Below, in pieces: positions 16,214 to 25,800 of a stretch of 64,000 bases of DNA (its first letter is position 1; each line of letters starts with the position of its first letter). The notes beneath the pieces were generated by a model. That model ran no database searches, was not told where the DNA came from, and was given only the letters and a program-made list of their open reading frames with translations. The stretch is from NCBI RefSeq assembly GCF_024599655.1, contig NZ_CP102247.1, positions 3,906,001 through 3,970,000 on the forward strand, read 5' to 3'. Origin of the DNA: Enterobacter asburiae (GTDB lineage: Bacteria > Pseudomonadota > Gammaproteobacteria > Enterobacterales > Enterobacteriaceae). The position numbers and the translations under genes were made by a program.

Positions 16214-17912
16214 AACCCAGCCCCCCCAGATTTGCCTTAATCTGTGCTTCCAGCTTCGCACTCTCTTCCAGCTGCTCTTTCAGCTGCGCGGTCAGTCGTG
16301 CCATCTTCTCGGTAAAAGGTTCATCATCTTCATCCTGCTCGGCGGCACCAACGTAGCGCCCTGGGGTCAGCACAAAGTCGTTTTTCTGGATGTCTTCCAG
16401 CGTTGCCGAGAAGCAGAACCCGGCTTCGTCTTCGTACTCTTTATCCGTCTGCCATTTGTGGAAGGTGTCGGCAATTTTGGCGATATCCTCGCGGCTGAAA
16501 TCACGCAACACGCGGTCTTTCATAAAGCCAATCTTACGGGCATCAATGAACAGGACTTCGCCTTTGCGGTGCGCTTTGCCGTTGCCGCCGGTTTTGTCTT
16601 TGGTCAGGAACCAGATACAGGCCGGGATTTGGGTGTTGGTAAAGAGTTGCCCTGGCAGCGCGACCATACACTCAACCAGATCGGCTTCGATCAGGTTGCG
16701 GCGGATCTCGCCTTCGTTGTTGGTGTTGGAACTCATCGAACCGTTGGCCAGCAGCAGCGCCATCGAACCTTTCGGGGCCAGGTGGTGGATCATGTGCTGC
16801 ATCCACGCAAAGTTGGCGTTACCCTGCGGCGGAGTGCCGTATTTCCAGCGCACGTCGTTTTCAAGCTTCGCGCTCCACCACTCCTTCATGTTGAACGGCG
16901 GGTTAGCCATCACGAAGTCGGCGCGCAGATCCGGGTGCTGGTCGTCCAGCAGGGTATCGGCGTTTTTGCTGCCGAAGTTAAAGTCGATGCCACGGATTGC
17001 CATGTTCATCGCCGCCAGTTTCCAGGTGGTCGGGTTGGATTCCTGGCCGTAGACGGAGATTTTCTGTTTCTGCTCGGCGGCGTTGTACTGTTTTTCGCCC
17101 GCGTGCTCTTCAATAAAGCGGTCGCTGGATACGAAAAATCCACCTGAGCCCATCGCCGGGTCATATACACGGCCGTTGTAAGGCTGGAGCATTTCGACAA
17201 TCAGGGTAACGATGCTTTTTGGCGTGTAATACTGGCCGCCTTGTTTGCCTTCCGCCAGCGCGAACTGACCGAGGAAATATTCGTAGACGTGGCCGAGAAT
17301 ATCTTTGCTCTTTAAGTTGAGCTTCTCGCCGTTATATTCCGGATTGCTGAAGTTGGCATCAGAGAAGGTATTAATCAGCCCGGTTAACACCTCGTTGCCC
17401 AACTGATACTGGCTGATGCGGTTCAAAATGCCTTTCAGCTTCGGGTTGGTTTTTTCGATTTCATCGAGCGCGTTATCCACCAACCAAGACACGGAACGCA
17501 ACGTCACATCCTTTCCGGTGGTTTCATCTACCCACAGCACGGTGCCGGTTGGCAGCATGGCTTTGTTTTTCAGCGTGTCCCAGCGCGCAGCTTTCGGTAC
17601 CCAGAAGATGTTCTTTTCGGTGTAGTAATCTTCCACCTCCAGTTCATCGGCAATCGCCTGTGCGTACTCTTCGTCGGACTCATAATCCTCCCGCGACATG
17701 GCGTAGATGTTGTCCGGGTTACCGACATCGCGGAACAGGGTGATGAGCTCCTGCTGACGGGCCTCAAAGGCATCGGACACATACTTCAGGAAGATGAGCC
17801 CCAGTACCACATGCTTGTAGTTGGCGGCATCCATATTGGCGCGCAGCTTGTCGGCGGCCTTCCAGAATTTATTATCCAGCTCGTTCAGGAACTGTTGTTC
17901 GGCGTTGTTCAT
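16203..17912 (-). CDS. hsdM: Type I restriction-modification N6-adenine methyltransferase HsdM
   Basis: A 569-residue modification subunit that methylates adenine in the sequence chosen by HsdS. It has an N-terminal HsdM helical domain (about 1-170), SAM-binding motif I VYDPAMGSGGFF (about 249-260), catalytic motif IV NPPF (337-340) and a C-terminal helical tail that contacts HsdS. It is the first gene of the leftward operon hsdM-hsdS-DUF4268-hsdR, with GAGGATTTTC before the ATG. The extreme C-terminus (NLGGLGYEF) is encoded across a run of seven G that overlaps the region before hsdS. Confidence 0.95.
   Translation of the reverse strand: MNNAEQQFLNELDNKFWKAADKLRANMDAANYKHVVLGLIFLKYVSDAFEARQQELITLFRDVGNPDNIYAMSREDYESDEEYAQAIADELEVEDYYTEKNIFWVPKAARWDTLKNKAMLPTGTVLWVDETTGKDVTLRSVSWLVDNALDEIEKTNPKLKGILNRISQYQLGNEVLTGLINTFSDANFSNPEYNGEKLNLKSKDILGHVYEYFLGQFALAEGKQGGQYYTPKSIVTLIVEMLQPYNGRVYDPAMGSGGFFVSSDRFIEEHAGEKQYNAAEQKQKISVYGQESNPTTWKLAAMNMAIRGIDFNFGSKNADTLLDDQHPDLRADFVMANPPFNMKEWWSAKLENDVRWKYGTPPQGNANFAWMQHMIHHLAPKGSMALLLANGSMSSNTNNEGEIRRNLIEADLVECMVALPGQLFTNTQIPACIWFLTKDKTGGNGKAHRKGEVLFIDARKIGFMKDRVLRDFSREDIAKIADTFHKWQTDKEYEDEAGFCFSATLEDIQKNDFVLTPGRYVGAAEQDEDDEPFTEKMARLTAQLKEQLEESAKLEAQIKANLGGLGYEF
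16221..16227 (-). repeat. G7 homopolymer at the hsdM/hsdS junction
   Basis: Seven consecutive G (C on the plus strand) in the last codons of hsdM, 7 bp before the hsdS ATG. The hsdS frame is one base downstream of the hsdM frame and is open through this point. A loss of one G would therefore read HsdM straight into HsdS (…NLGGWVMSFD…). Confidence 0.85.
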
Positions 17913-18244
17913 GAAAATCCTCGAGGTCGATCGCAGCGAAAGCGCAAAAATGCCTTATCGCAAATTCAGTTTTGGAATGCAGTTCGCAAAATGATACCCG
18001 GAACGTTAATGATTACAAACGAAACAACGTAAAGAAATTTGCTTTTGATCGCTAAATAATAGGAAACTAAACCGCCATTCCATTAAATCTCCCTGCGTGT
18101 ACCGCTCATCCCATGAACGGGTGGGGTTGTTTGCGGATCGCGGCGCGGCGATGGCTATCACAACAAAGAAATTTTGATTAAAGGTAATCAAATTGTTGTC
18201 GATGGTAATTTAAATGCTGATTAATATATTCAACGGGTAAAAAT
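17913..18244. other. Divergent control region between hsdM and zorA with a possible coding relic
   Basis: 332 bp that must carry promoters for both defence operons. Within it, two overlapping open segments in different plus frames look more coding-like than random. Frame A (18049-18178) ends ERVGLFADRGAAMAITTKKF. Frame B (18117-18224) ends NKEILIKGNQIVVDGNLNAD. Together they could be a frameshifted 3' end of a lost gene. I cannot name it. Confidence 0.35.
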
Positions 18245-20434
18245 ATGTCCTGGCTTAATTCATTTTTAGTGACGCTTACATCTGTGGAGCCCCATAATGT
18301 GCCCTTCACCGTAATCAGCATCGTGAGCCTGGCCGTTGCCTGCTTTATTTTCTTTTATTTATTCCGGGCCATTAACATTGTTAACAGCCTGAAAAAATAC
18401 ACCCAATCAATTAATAGCATTGAAAGCAATTCCCCAGAGGAACAGCTTGCCCATCTTCAAAATCTCTTTAAGCGCCCTGAACTCAAACACGCGTGGAATG
18501 AGTTTGAAGAGTCGTTACACCCGCAGAGTGAGCTGGAAGGTGGAGAAGAAAAAATCGTCCGCATTCGTGCCACGGCGCCAAGCTCGAGCTACTTCTCTGA
18601 GCAACAGTTAGTCGATATTCCACTCAATACTGAATTCTTCAAACACCTGCCCGGTATTCTGACCGGCGTGGGGATTATCGGTACGTTTTACGGCCTGATG
18701 ATTGGCCTTAACCACTTCGACCCCAGTACTCCCGAGCAGGTGACCAGCAGCGTCAATAATTTGCTGCACGATGTGTTGTACGCATTCCTTGGCTCTGCCG
18801 TGGCTATTGCCGCCTCTATTTTCGTCACCTGGCTGGAAAAACTGTCCATCGCCAAGTGCTATAAGTATCTCGAAAAATTTACCGCCGCTATCGACAAGCT
18901 CTACGTTAGCGGTGTGGGCGAGGAATACCTCGCCTCGCTGGTGAAATCCAGCAACGAAAGCGCTACCCAGGCGCGCCACCTGAAAGAAAGCCTGGTCACC
19001 GATCTTCGCGATATGCTGCTGCATCTTGCCGAAAGCCAGAAAGTTGAAAATGAACGCCTCGCGAATACATTAAGCAACACCTACCGAGAATCTGGCGCAC
19101 AGTTTGCTGATCAGGTGAGTGGTGCGATCGAGAATAGCCTGAAGTCACCGCTGGATAAAATTGCGGGTGCGGTTCAGACCGCCAGCGGCGATCAAAGCGG
19201 CATGGTGCAGAACATACTGCAGGATGTGCTGACCGCATTTATGGCGAAGCTCGATACCACCTTTGGCCAGCAGTTTACCAACCTTAACGAGATGATGGGA
19301 CAAACCGTCGGGGCTATCCAGACGATGCAAAGCGGCTTCTCCGCTCTGCTGCAGGATATGCGTCAGGTCAGCGACGATTCCCGCCAGGGTAGCGCGCAGT
19401 TAATTGAACAACTCCTCTCTGAAATGAAATCGGGCCAGCAGGCCATACAGGCTGGCATGAATGACATGCTGACCAGTTTACAAGCCTCTGTTGCGAAAAT
19501 TGGCGCTGAGGGTGAAGGTGCCGGTGAGCGCATGGCACGACAGCTTGAGAAAATGTTTGCCGATAGCGAAGCGCGGGAAAAAGCCCAGGCAGAACATATG
19601 TCCGCCTTTATTGAAGCCATTCAGAATTCAGTGCAGCAGGGACAAAGCGCAACCATGGAAAAAATGGCGACCTCAGTCGAAGCACTCGGGGAGCAGTTGG
19701 GCAGTCTGTTTGGCCAGATAGATAAGGGGCAGCAACAGATATCAGCGAACCAGCAGGCTAACCAGCAGTCTCTGCACGAACAGACGCAGCGTGTGATGAG
19801 TGAAGTAGACGATCAGATCAAACAGCTGATTGAAACCGTTGCTAGTCAGCATCAGGCAACCACCGAAACGCTGAACAAATTCGCAGAACAGACCAACCGA
19901 CAGATTCAGGATATGCAAAGCGGCGCGGATAAAATGCGTGTTGCCGCCGAGCGTTTTGAACACGCAGGCGATAAGGTGTCGGAGGCGAATCACCTGACGG
20001 CTGATGTACTGAATAAAGCGCAATCGGCGGGTTCATCGCTCTCCCTTGCCACCAGTGAACTCACGTCAGTAGTGAGCGATTATCGTAACAATCGAGAAGC
20101 CGTCAGCAAATCCATTGCCATGCTCGAATTGCTCGCAGCAAATACCCAGTCAGAACAAACCACCCGTAGTCAGTTCATCACCGATCTTAAGCAGCACGCA
20201 GAGCGCTTACAGAGCTATAACCGTGAAGCGCAGACCTTTATGGAAAATGTCAGCGATGTGCTTGGGAAAGGCTTTGAAGACTTCTCAGAAGGTGTTTCAC
20301 GCAGTCTCGACAAGACGCTGGGCAAACTGGACGTCGAAATGGCGAAAGCCTCTAATCTGCTTGCGGGCTCCGTCGAACAGATCGGTGAAAGCGTCAGCGA
20401 GCTTGATGATGTTCTGTCTCGCGTGCGTGCCTGA
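18245..20434 (+). CDS. zorA: Zorya system membrane channel subunit ZorA
   Basis: 729 residues, MotA/TolQ/ExbB proton-channel type. TM1 is at about 21-41, TM2 at 135-155 (GILTGVGIIGTFYGLMIGL) and TM3 at 176-197. A very long, Gln- and Ala-rich helical tail (about 200-729) projects into the cytoplasm. That tail is typical of ZorA and absent from flagellar MotA. With ZorB it forms an ion-driven inner-membrane rotary complex that senses phage infection and is thought to signal along the tail to the cytoplasmic effectors ZorC and ZorD. It is the first gene of zorABCD, preceded by GGGTAAAAAT; zorB follows by 14 nt. Confidence 0.95.
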   Translation: MSWLNSFLVTLTSVEPHNVPFTVISIVSLAVACFIFFYLFRAINIVNSLKKYTQSINSIESNSPEEQLAHLQNLFKRPELKHAWNEFEESLHPQSELEGGEEKIVRIRATAPSSSYFSEQQLVDIPLNTEFFKHLPGILTGVGIIGTFYGLMIGLNHFDPSTPEQVTSSVNNLLHDVLYAFLGSAVAIAASIFVTWLEKLSIAKCYKYLEKFTAAIDKLYVSGVGEEYLASLVKSSNESATQARHLKESLVTDLRDMLLHLAESQKVENERLANTLSNTYRESGAQFADQVSGAIENSLKSPLDKIAGAVQTASGDQSGMVQNILQDVLTAFMAKLDTTFGQQFTNLNEMMGQTVGAIQTMQSGFSALLQDMRQVSDDSRQGSAQLIEQLLSEMKSGQQAIQAGMNDMLTSLQASVAKIGAEGEGAGERMARQLEKMFADSEAREKAQAEHMSAFIEAIQNSVQQGQSATMEKMATSVEALGEQLGSLFGQIDKGQQQISANQQANQQSLHEQTQRVMSEVDDQIKQLIETVASQHQATTETLNKFAEQTNRQIQDMQSGADKMRVAAERFEHAGDKVSEANHLTADVLNKAQSAGSSLSLATSELTSVVSDYRNNREAVSKSIAMLELLAANTQSEQTTRSQFITDLKQHAERLQSYNREAQTFMENVSDVLGKGFEDFSEGVSRSLDKTLGKLDVEMAKASNLLAGSVEQIGESVSELDDVLSRVRA

Positions 20435-20448
20435 GGGGGTGACAGCTG

Positions 20449-21189
20449 ATGTTTGGGAATGCATTTGGCGTTAAAAAGCGCCGCAGTGATGAAGCTGAGA
20501 AGCCCTTCTGGATTTCTTACGCCGATCTGATGACCGCTATGATGGTGTTATTTCTGGTGGTGATGGTCGCGTCGCTAAGCTCCGTTACACAACGCATTCA
20601 ACGCGCGGAGCAAGGGGAAAAAGTCAGGGGGCAGGACATCGCCAGATTATGTGAGCGCCTGGAGCTGCATGCCCGCAGTGTAAACAAAACTATCGTGGTA
20701 GATTGCCACGATAACCGCATCAGCTTTGGTGAAGCTGGTCGTTTCGACCACAACCGTTTTTTCCTGAATGCTGAAGGGCAAAAAGCATTACAGGATGTCG
20801 TTCCGCTGGTGCTGGAGGCATCCGACAGTGACGAAGGCAAAAAGTGGTTTAAGCAAATCGTCATTGAAGGATTTACCGACACCGACGGTTCGTACCTTTA
20901 CAACCTGCATCTCTCCCTGCAGCGCTCTGAGTGGGTGATGTGCAGTTTGCTCGATAGCCGCAGTCCTCTGCAAAAAAGCATTTCTGCAGAACAGCAGATC
21001 CAAATCCGTAAGCTTTTCCTTGCGGGGGGCGTCTCATTTAATAACGCGAAAGAGAGCAAAGAAGCCAGCCGCCGCGTCGAGTTGCGTATGCAGTTTTTCG
21101 GGCTGAAAGATAAGCATGATGCCGCAGACGAGGTGGATTTCCCGCCTGTTGTGAATAAAGAAGTTTGCCAGTTGGTAATGCCGCAATGA
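20449..21189 (+). CDS. zorB: Zorya system peptidoglycan-binding motor subunit ZorB
   Basis: 246 residues of MotB/OmpA type. A short cytoplasmic N-terminus leads to a single TM helix (about 22-42) starting WISYADLMTAMM. D26 is the conserved proton-carrying aspartate of the MotB/ZorB class. The periplasmic OmpA-like domain (about 85-225) shows IVIEGFTDTDGSYLYNLHLS and anchors the complex to peptidoglycan. RBS GAGGGGGTGACAGCTG lies within the zorA-zorB gap. The stop overlaps the zorC start (ATGA), indicating translational coupling. Confidence 0.95.
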   Translation: MFGNAFGVKKRRSDEAEKPFWISYADLMTAMMVLFLVVMVASLSSVTQRIQRAEQGEKVRGQDIARLCERLELHARSVNKTIVVDCHDNRISFGEAGRFDHNRFFLNAEGQKALQDVVPLVLEASDSDEGKKWFKQIVIEGFTDTDGSYLYNLHLSLQRSEWVMCSLLDSRSPLQKSISAEQQIQIRKLFLAGGVSFNNAKESKEASRRVELRMQFFGLKDKHDAADEVDFPPVVNKEVCQLVMPQ

Positions 21190-22868
21190 CGCCCGCGTTG
21201 AGTTCTCTATCGCAGCGCATCGCAGCGAAGCTCTCTTCCAGCCAGCAGGAGGAGCATTATCTACGCAATGATTTCCACGCGCTGGCTTCTGCTGGCCGCG
21301 AGATGGAAAAGCGATTTGATAAAGCAGAGAAAATCCCCACCCCGCCGCATGAAATGCGGCTGGCGGCGCTGCGTCGTTTTCGTCTTGCAGAAGAACTGAC
21401 CGAACGTGAGTGGCGAATGGTGTTTTATGGCCTCGCCGATGGTGACCCACAACATCCAGGCCAACCGGTATTACTCGAAGATGATGCGTTCTTCCCCAAA
21501 ATAAACAGTGCAATAGAAAAAAGAATAGAAGCCAAAACGCTGAAACGTCGGGACTGGGCAGCACTCTGTTCAAGCTATTTTGCCTACAGGCATGAGTCTC
21601 CTGAAACGAACCCGCACTGGTGTGTGCTACGCGGGCATATTGCCAAAGGCTACTTCGTGGTGAAAGCGGCTATCCGCAGAGAAAAATCGTGGATGAAAAC
21701 CATTGAGTTTTATCACGACATTTTTACGCCTAAGGCTGGCGGTGTGATATCCCAACAGTTGCTTTCCGGTGAAAGTAACTCTTTATCATCATTAGAAAAA
21801 ATAGCGCAAATCCCCGATAGCAGCTGGTTGTGGAAACGTATTTTCACCGTATTGCTGGCGCAGCTTGATACTCTGGACGATCCTCATTTTCTGGAAAAAA
21901 TCAGTTGGCTATTAGGACTGGCGGCGCAGTGGGTGCGTTTTCGTGATGACATTATGACGGCGACACTGACCCGCTATTACCATTCAACCTATCGCGATCA
22001 AGCGCATTCCGCCCTGAAACAGGCCGCCCTGGAATACTGGGATAACCCTCAGCTCAAGAGTCAGCAGAACAAGTGGCATCAGTATGTTTCTGAGCCTGTC
22101 GCTGCAATGGTGCGTGGCTGGTTAGCAAAACAGGACCTGATGCACTTCTTTGAACTGCTTCGCGGCAATGGCGATGTCGATCAGGCAAGGCTGCATTATT
22201 GGCTACGTTTCGCGAATCAGATGGGATTCACCCGTATCGTGATGGGGCCAGATGCCTGGCAAGATCGTGGAAGCGATTTTGTGAAATTCCGCGAGGAGAA
22301 TCGTGGGAGGCTAAGCCATCTACGCGGTGGACGTAGTTTCGATAACGCTATGATCATGCAGATTAACGATTATATCTTCGTTGAATTCTCCGGGACGGGA
22401 AACGCGATGTATGCCTATCGCATCGGCGAAGCTCCATTTAATCCTGAGTCTGGAGCTCTGGAAATCAACGTTCACTTAAAAAGCCAGGGACGCTGTATTT
22501 TGAGACTACCACATGCTCCTCGAGCCGAAGGCTATAACAAAATCCGCATCACCGGCTGGATGCTGAAATATGACGATGAATTACGTCAGCTGGGTATCCG
22601 CTGGATGGCTGAAGAACCCGTCAAATTTATAGATAAAAAAGCGCCCTCACCCGCCTCGGTATCTGACATCAAAATCATCAATCCATTGCGGGATACAGCA
22701 ATACAGCGCCTGGTTGAAAATACCTCATGCATCGTCAGTGATAACCGACAAAAAGGTGGCGTGCTGTCTGTCCAGCTCAAAGCATCTGACGATATAACAG
22801 AAAGAGAGTTGCTTCGACTCGGGTTCACCCCTGTAACTAAAGAACCGCATCGCTACTGGATTAAATAA
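21186..22868 (+). CDS. zorC: Zorya system cytoplasmic protein ZorC (EH signature)
   Basis: 560 residues, soluble, with no signal peptide. It matches ZorC by position, size and character; the EH_Signature-type region lies in the C-terminal two thirds (for example GDVDQARLHYWLRFANQMGF, RGGRSFDNAMIMQINDYIFV). ZorC is reported to bind DNA and to work with ZorD after ZorAB activation. Start: ATG 21186, overlapping the zorB stop. An upstream ATG at 21165 is inside zorB and lacks a ribosome site. The stop overlaps the zorD ATG (TAATG). ZorC together with ZorD marks the Type I subtype, rather than Type II, which uses ZorE. Confidence 0.92.
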   Translation: MTPALSSLSQRIAAKLSSSQQEEHYLRNDFHALASAGREMEKRFDKAEKIPTPPHEMRLAALRRFRLAEELTEREWRMVFYGLADGDPQHPGQPVLLEDDAFFPKINSAIEKRIEAKTLKRRDWAALCSSYFAYRHESPETNPHWCVLRGHIAKGYFVVKAAIRREKSWMKTIEFYHDIFTPKAGGVISQQLLSGESNSLSSLEKIAQIPDSSWLWKRIFTVLLAQLDTLDDPHFLEKISWLLGLAAQWVRFRDDIMTATLTRYYHSTYRDQAHSALKQAALEYWDNPQLKSQQNKWHQYVSEPVAAMVRGWLAKQDLMHFFELLRGNGDVDQARLHYWLRFANQMGFTRIVMGPDAWQDRGSDFVKFREENRGRLSHLRGGRSFDNAMIMQINDYIFVEFSGTGNAMYAYRIGEAPFNPESGALEINVHLKSQGRCILRLPHAPRAEGYNKIRITGWMLKYDDELRQLGIRWMAEEPVKFIDKKAPSPASVSDIKIINPLRDTAIQRLVENTSCIVSDNRQKGGVLSVQLKASDDITERELLRLGFTPVTKEPHRYWIK

Positions 22869-25800
22869 TGCTGAAACGTCTGTTAAGTAAACTGACGGGA
22901 AACCGTCAGCAGATAGAACGCCACCTGAAGAATCAGTATCAGGCTGAAGAAAACGGGCTCAGTTTTCCGCAATCGTTGGTTGATGACCCAGAGCTTTGGG
23001 CTCTGGCATCCTGGCTTGAGCAACTGGCTGAAGAAGACTATCTGATATCACTAACAGACCGATGGTTGTTGAGCTGGGAATCGCTGTACCGCCTGCTGGA
23101 AGATGAAGAACATGCCAGCAGCCTACCTTTGATTGGCGTGCCTGAGGTTTTGCCCCTACGTGCAAGTTTAAGTTCGCGAGGAGCCTTAAGCGATAATGAT
23201 TTCTGCGTCTGGATTGCTGAATGGGCTACGTTTCCCATGCGTCAATCGATCCGTCTTAGCCGCACCGGGGCTATTTTTACTCATGAAAACCAGCTGCACC
23301 TGTTATCACGAGAAAACTGGGCGCTTTTGCAGGCAACCGAGCAGCTACGCATGCAGCAAACTCAGGCTCCCGGCGAAACAACTAACCAACTGGGATGGGC
23401 TGCAATTCGCAAATGCGCGAAACAGGCCGCTGCAAAATTTGATGATTATTTAGAAAAAACGCATGTCATCAAACCCACTTCATTGTCGTTACGCCTGCGT
23501 AAGGCGACAGTTGCTGATACTGCCGTTATCGAGATTGAACCCCACTTTGAGGACCAACCCGCTAACTGGCTTGGCAGTTTTGACAAAAACTTACAGGTCC
23601 ACGATAGCTATCGTATTCCCGGAGAGAACGGTGAGCTCAGCCATGTCATCATCCCACCTGAAGTAAAAGAAGTCCTGAATTCAATACACTCAATTCCCGG
23701 TCGCCGGGTTGCCGGAAGTGAAGCGCTTTCCTTTGTTCGCAATCCCTATACTTTCCTGGGTGAAGATGCCGCCAGTGTTATTGCCCCCGAGGAACACGAA
23801 CAGGCATTGTTTGATGCCCATATTTTCTTTCATCACTTCAGGCTTCAACCCCAGATCAATGATGAGAATAAGATAGAGAGTATTACGCTGGTGCTGGAGC
23901 CTGTCTCACCGTTGCCGCAACCGGAGGTGTCATTCCTGTTCTCGGCTCCATGGGAACTGGAAAAATTTGTTCAGGCCGTAGGGATAAGTGTTGCCGCACA
24001 AATGCCAGCAGGTTCCTGGCAGGGTTACGAGCTGGAACTGAGCCAATTCACTGAACAGCAATGGCATGATTGCCAGTCGCTGTTGTCGCGCTGGCAACAG
24101 GAAGTCGAAGGTAAAGAATTTAATGATGTTCTGGATCTTGGTAAATATGGCGATCGCGTCATTGGCATCGGTGAGTTTGAAAAAATATCCTCTCCCTGGC
24201 TGACCAAGGCGCAAAGTGAAAACTGGCTTCCTGATGGCATCGACTTCTCCGAATTTTCGGTAGAAACACTGGATGGTTGGCAACTTGATAACCTTCAGCA
24301 TTTCAACGAGCTGCAGGAGAGAATTACCCAGGCAGAAGAAACTGGCGAAACGCATATTATCTCCCCCTGGAATGAGACTGAACTGCCACTGGATGCAGCT
24401 AAAACTTTCAGTAAGAACTGGGAAAAACAGCAAAATGCAGCACAAGAATCAGAGGGCAATGTTGTTGAAAAAGCGGCCCGGGCAGTGCTCAAAATTGAAC
24501 AGAATATTGAAGAAGCTGTTTACATTAAAAAGCGCCGAGACTCACTTCTCAATGCACGTCATGCTGAACCTGAAATTCCACTGAGCCTGAAAGAGCATAT
24601 CCAGCTCAAAGACCATCAGCGCGAAGGCGTGGCCTGGCTTCAGCAACTTTTCCTCTGTTCACCTCAGGAAACAGCAGGTTGCCTGCTAGCGGATGATATG
24701 GGTTTGGGGAAAACGCTGCAGATCCTGAGCTTCCTGGTTTGGTTCATTGAAAAATTCCCTGACGAGCCACCAAGCCTCATTGTTGCCCCCGTTTCGCTTT
24801 TGAATAACTGGGAGCGTGAACTCGACAATTTCTTCTACACCGCCGGAATTCCTGTGATGAAATTGTATGGTGACACCATTAAAGCGTTGAAATACCCGAA
24901 AGAGGCTATTCCTGATCATCTGCAGTCTCAGGGGATCAAAAATCTGCTCAAACCCGGCTGGCAGGGGGAGGCGAAAATCATTCTAACAACCTACGAAACG
25001 CTTCGCGATCAGGAGTTTTCACTGGCGCGCCAGCCATGGTCCATCATGGTCTGCGACGAGGCACAAAAAATAAAAAACCCGGCAGCATTAATCACTCATG
25101 CAGCCAATGCGATTCAAGCAAGATTCAAAGTGGCATGTACCGGCACGCCAGTGGAAAACACGCTTGTAGACCTGTGGAGCCTCTTTGATTTCGCTCAGCC
25201 GGGTCTGTTAGGCGCACTCAATGAATTTGGCAAACACTATGTTCGCCCTATCGAGAACGAAGCGGGTCGAGATACAGGGCGGCTTGAAAGTTTACGAGCT
25301 CTGATTGAACCCCAGACATTACGCCGAACTAAAGAAGAAGTCGCGCGTGATTTGCCGCAAAAAATCGAAGTTACCAGCTGTAAGCAGCTGCCGCTTTCTG
25401 GCCCACAAAAGCAATTGTATCTTTCTTCGATAGCGAACTGGCAACAACAGCAAGCACTGAGTGAGGGCATGCAGCAGGCAGGTGCGGGGATGTTAGGGTT
25501 ATTACATCGCCTTAAACTCATTTGCGCGCACCCGGCAGTTGTTAACCCAGAGCCTCGATATCGGGAAGGGTCGCCAAAACTTAACTGGATGTTGAAAACA
25601 CTGGACGAAATTAAGCACACCCGTAAAGACAAGGTGATTATCTTTACGGAGCTGCGCGATCTCCAGCGCGAGATACAGCATGCTGTTCAGCAACGATTCG
25701 GTTTCCGTCCGGTCATCATCAATGGTGATACCAGCACTAAAAGTCAGAGTCAAAATAGCCGTCAGCGATTGATTGATGATTTCCAGTCCCAACCTGGCTT

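Noticed and set aside
16458..17147. 229-codon open frame on the plus strand
   Set aside because: Antisense to hsdM, including its catalytic motifs.
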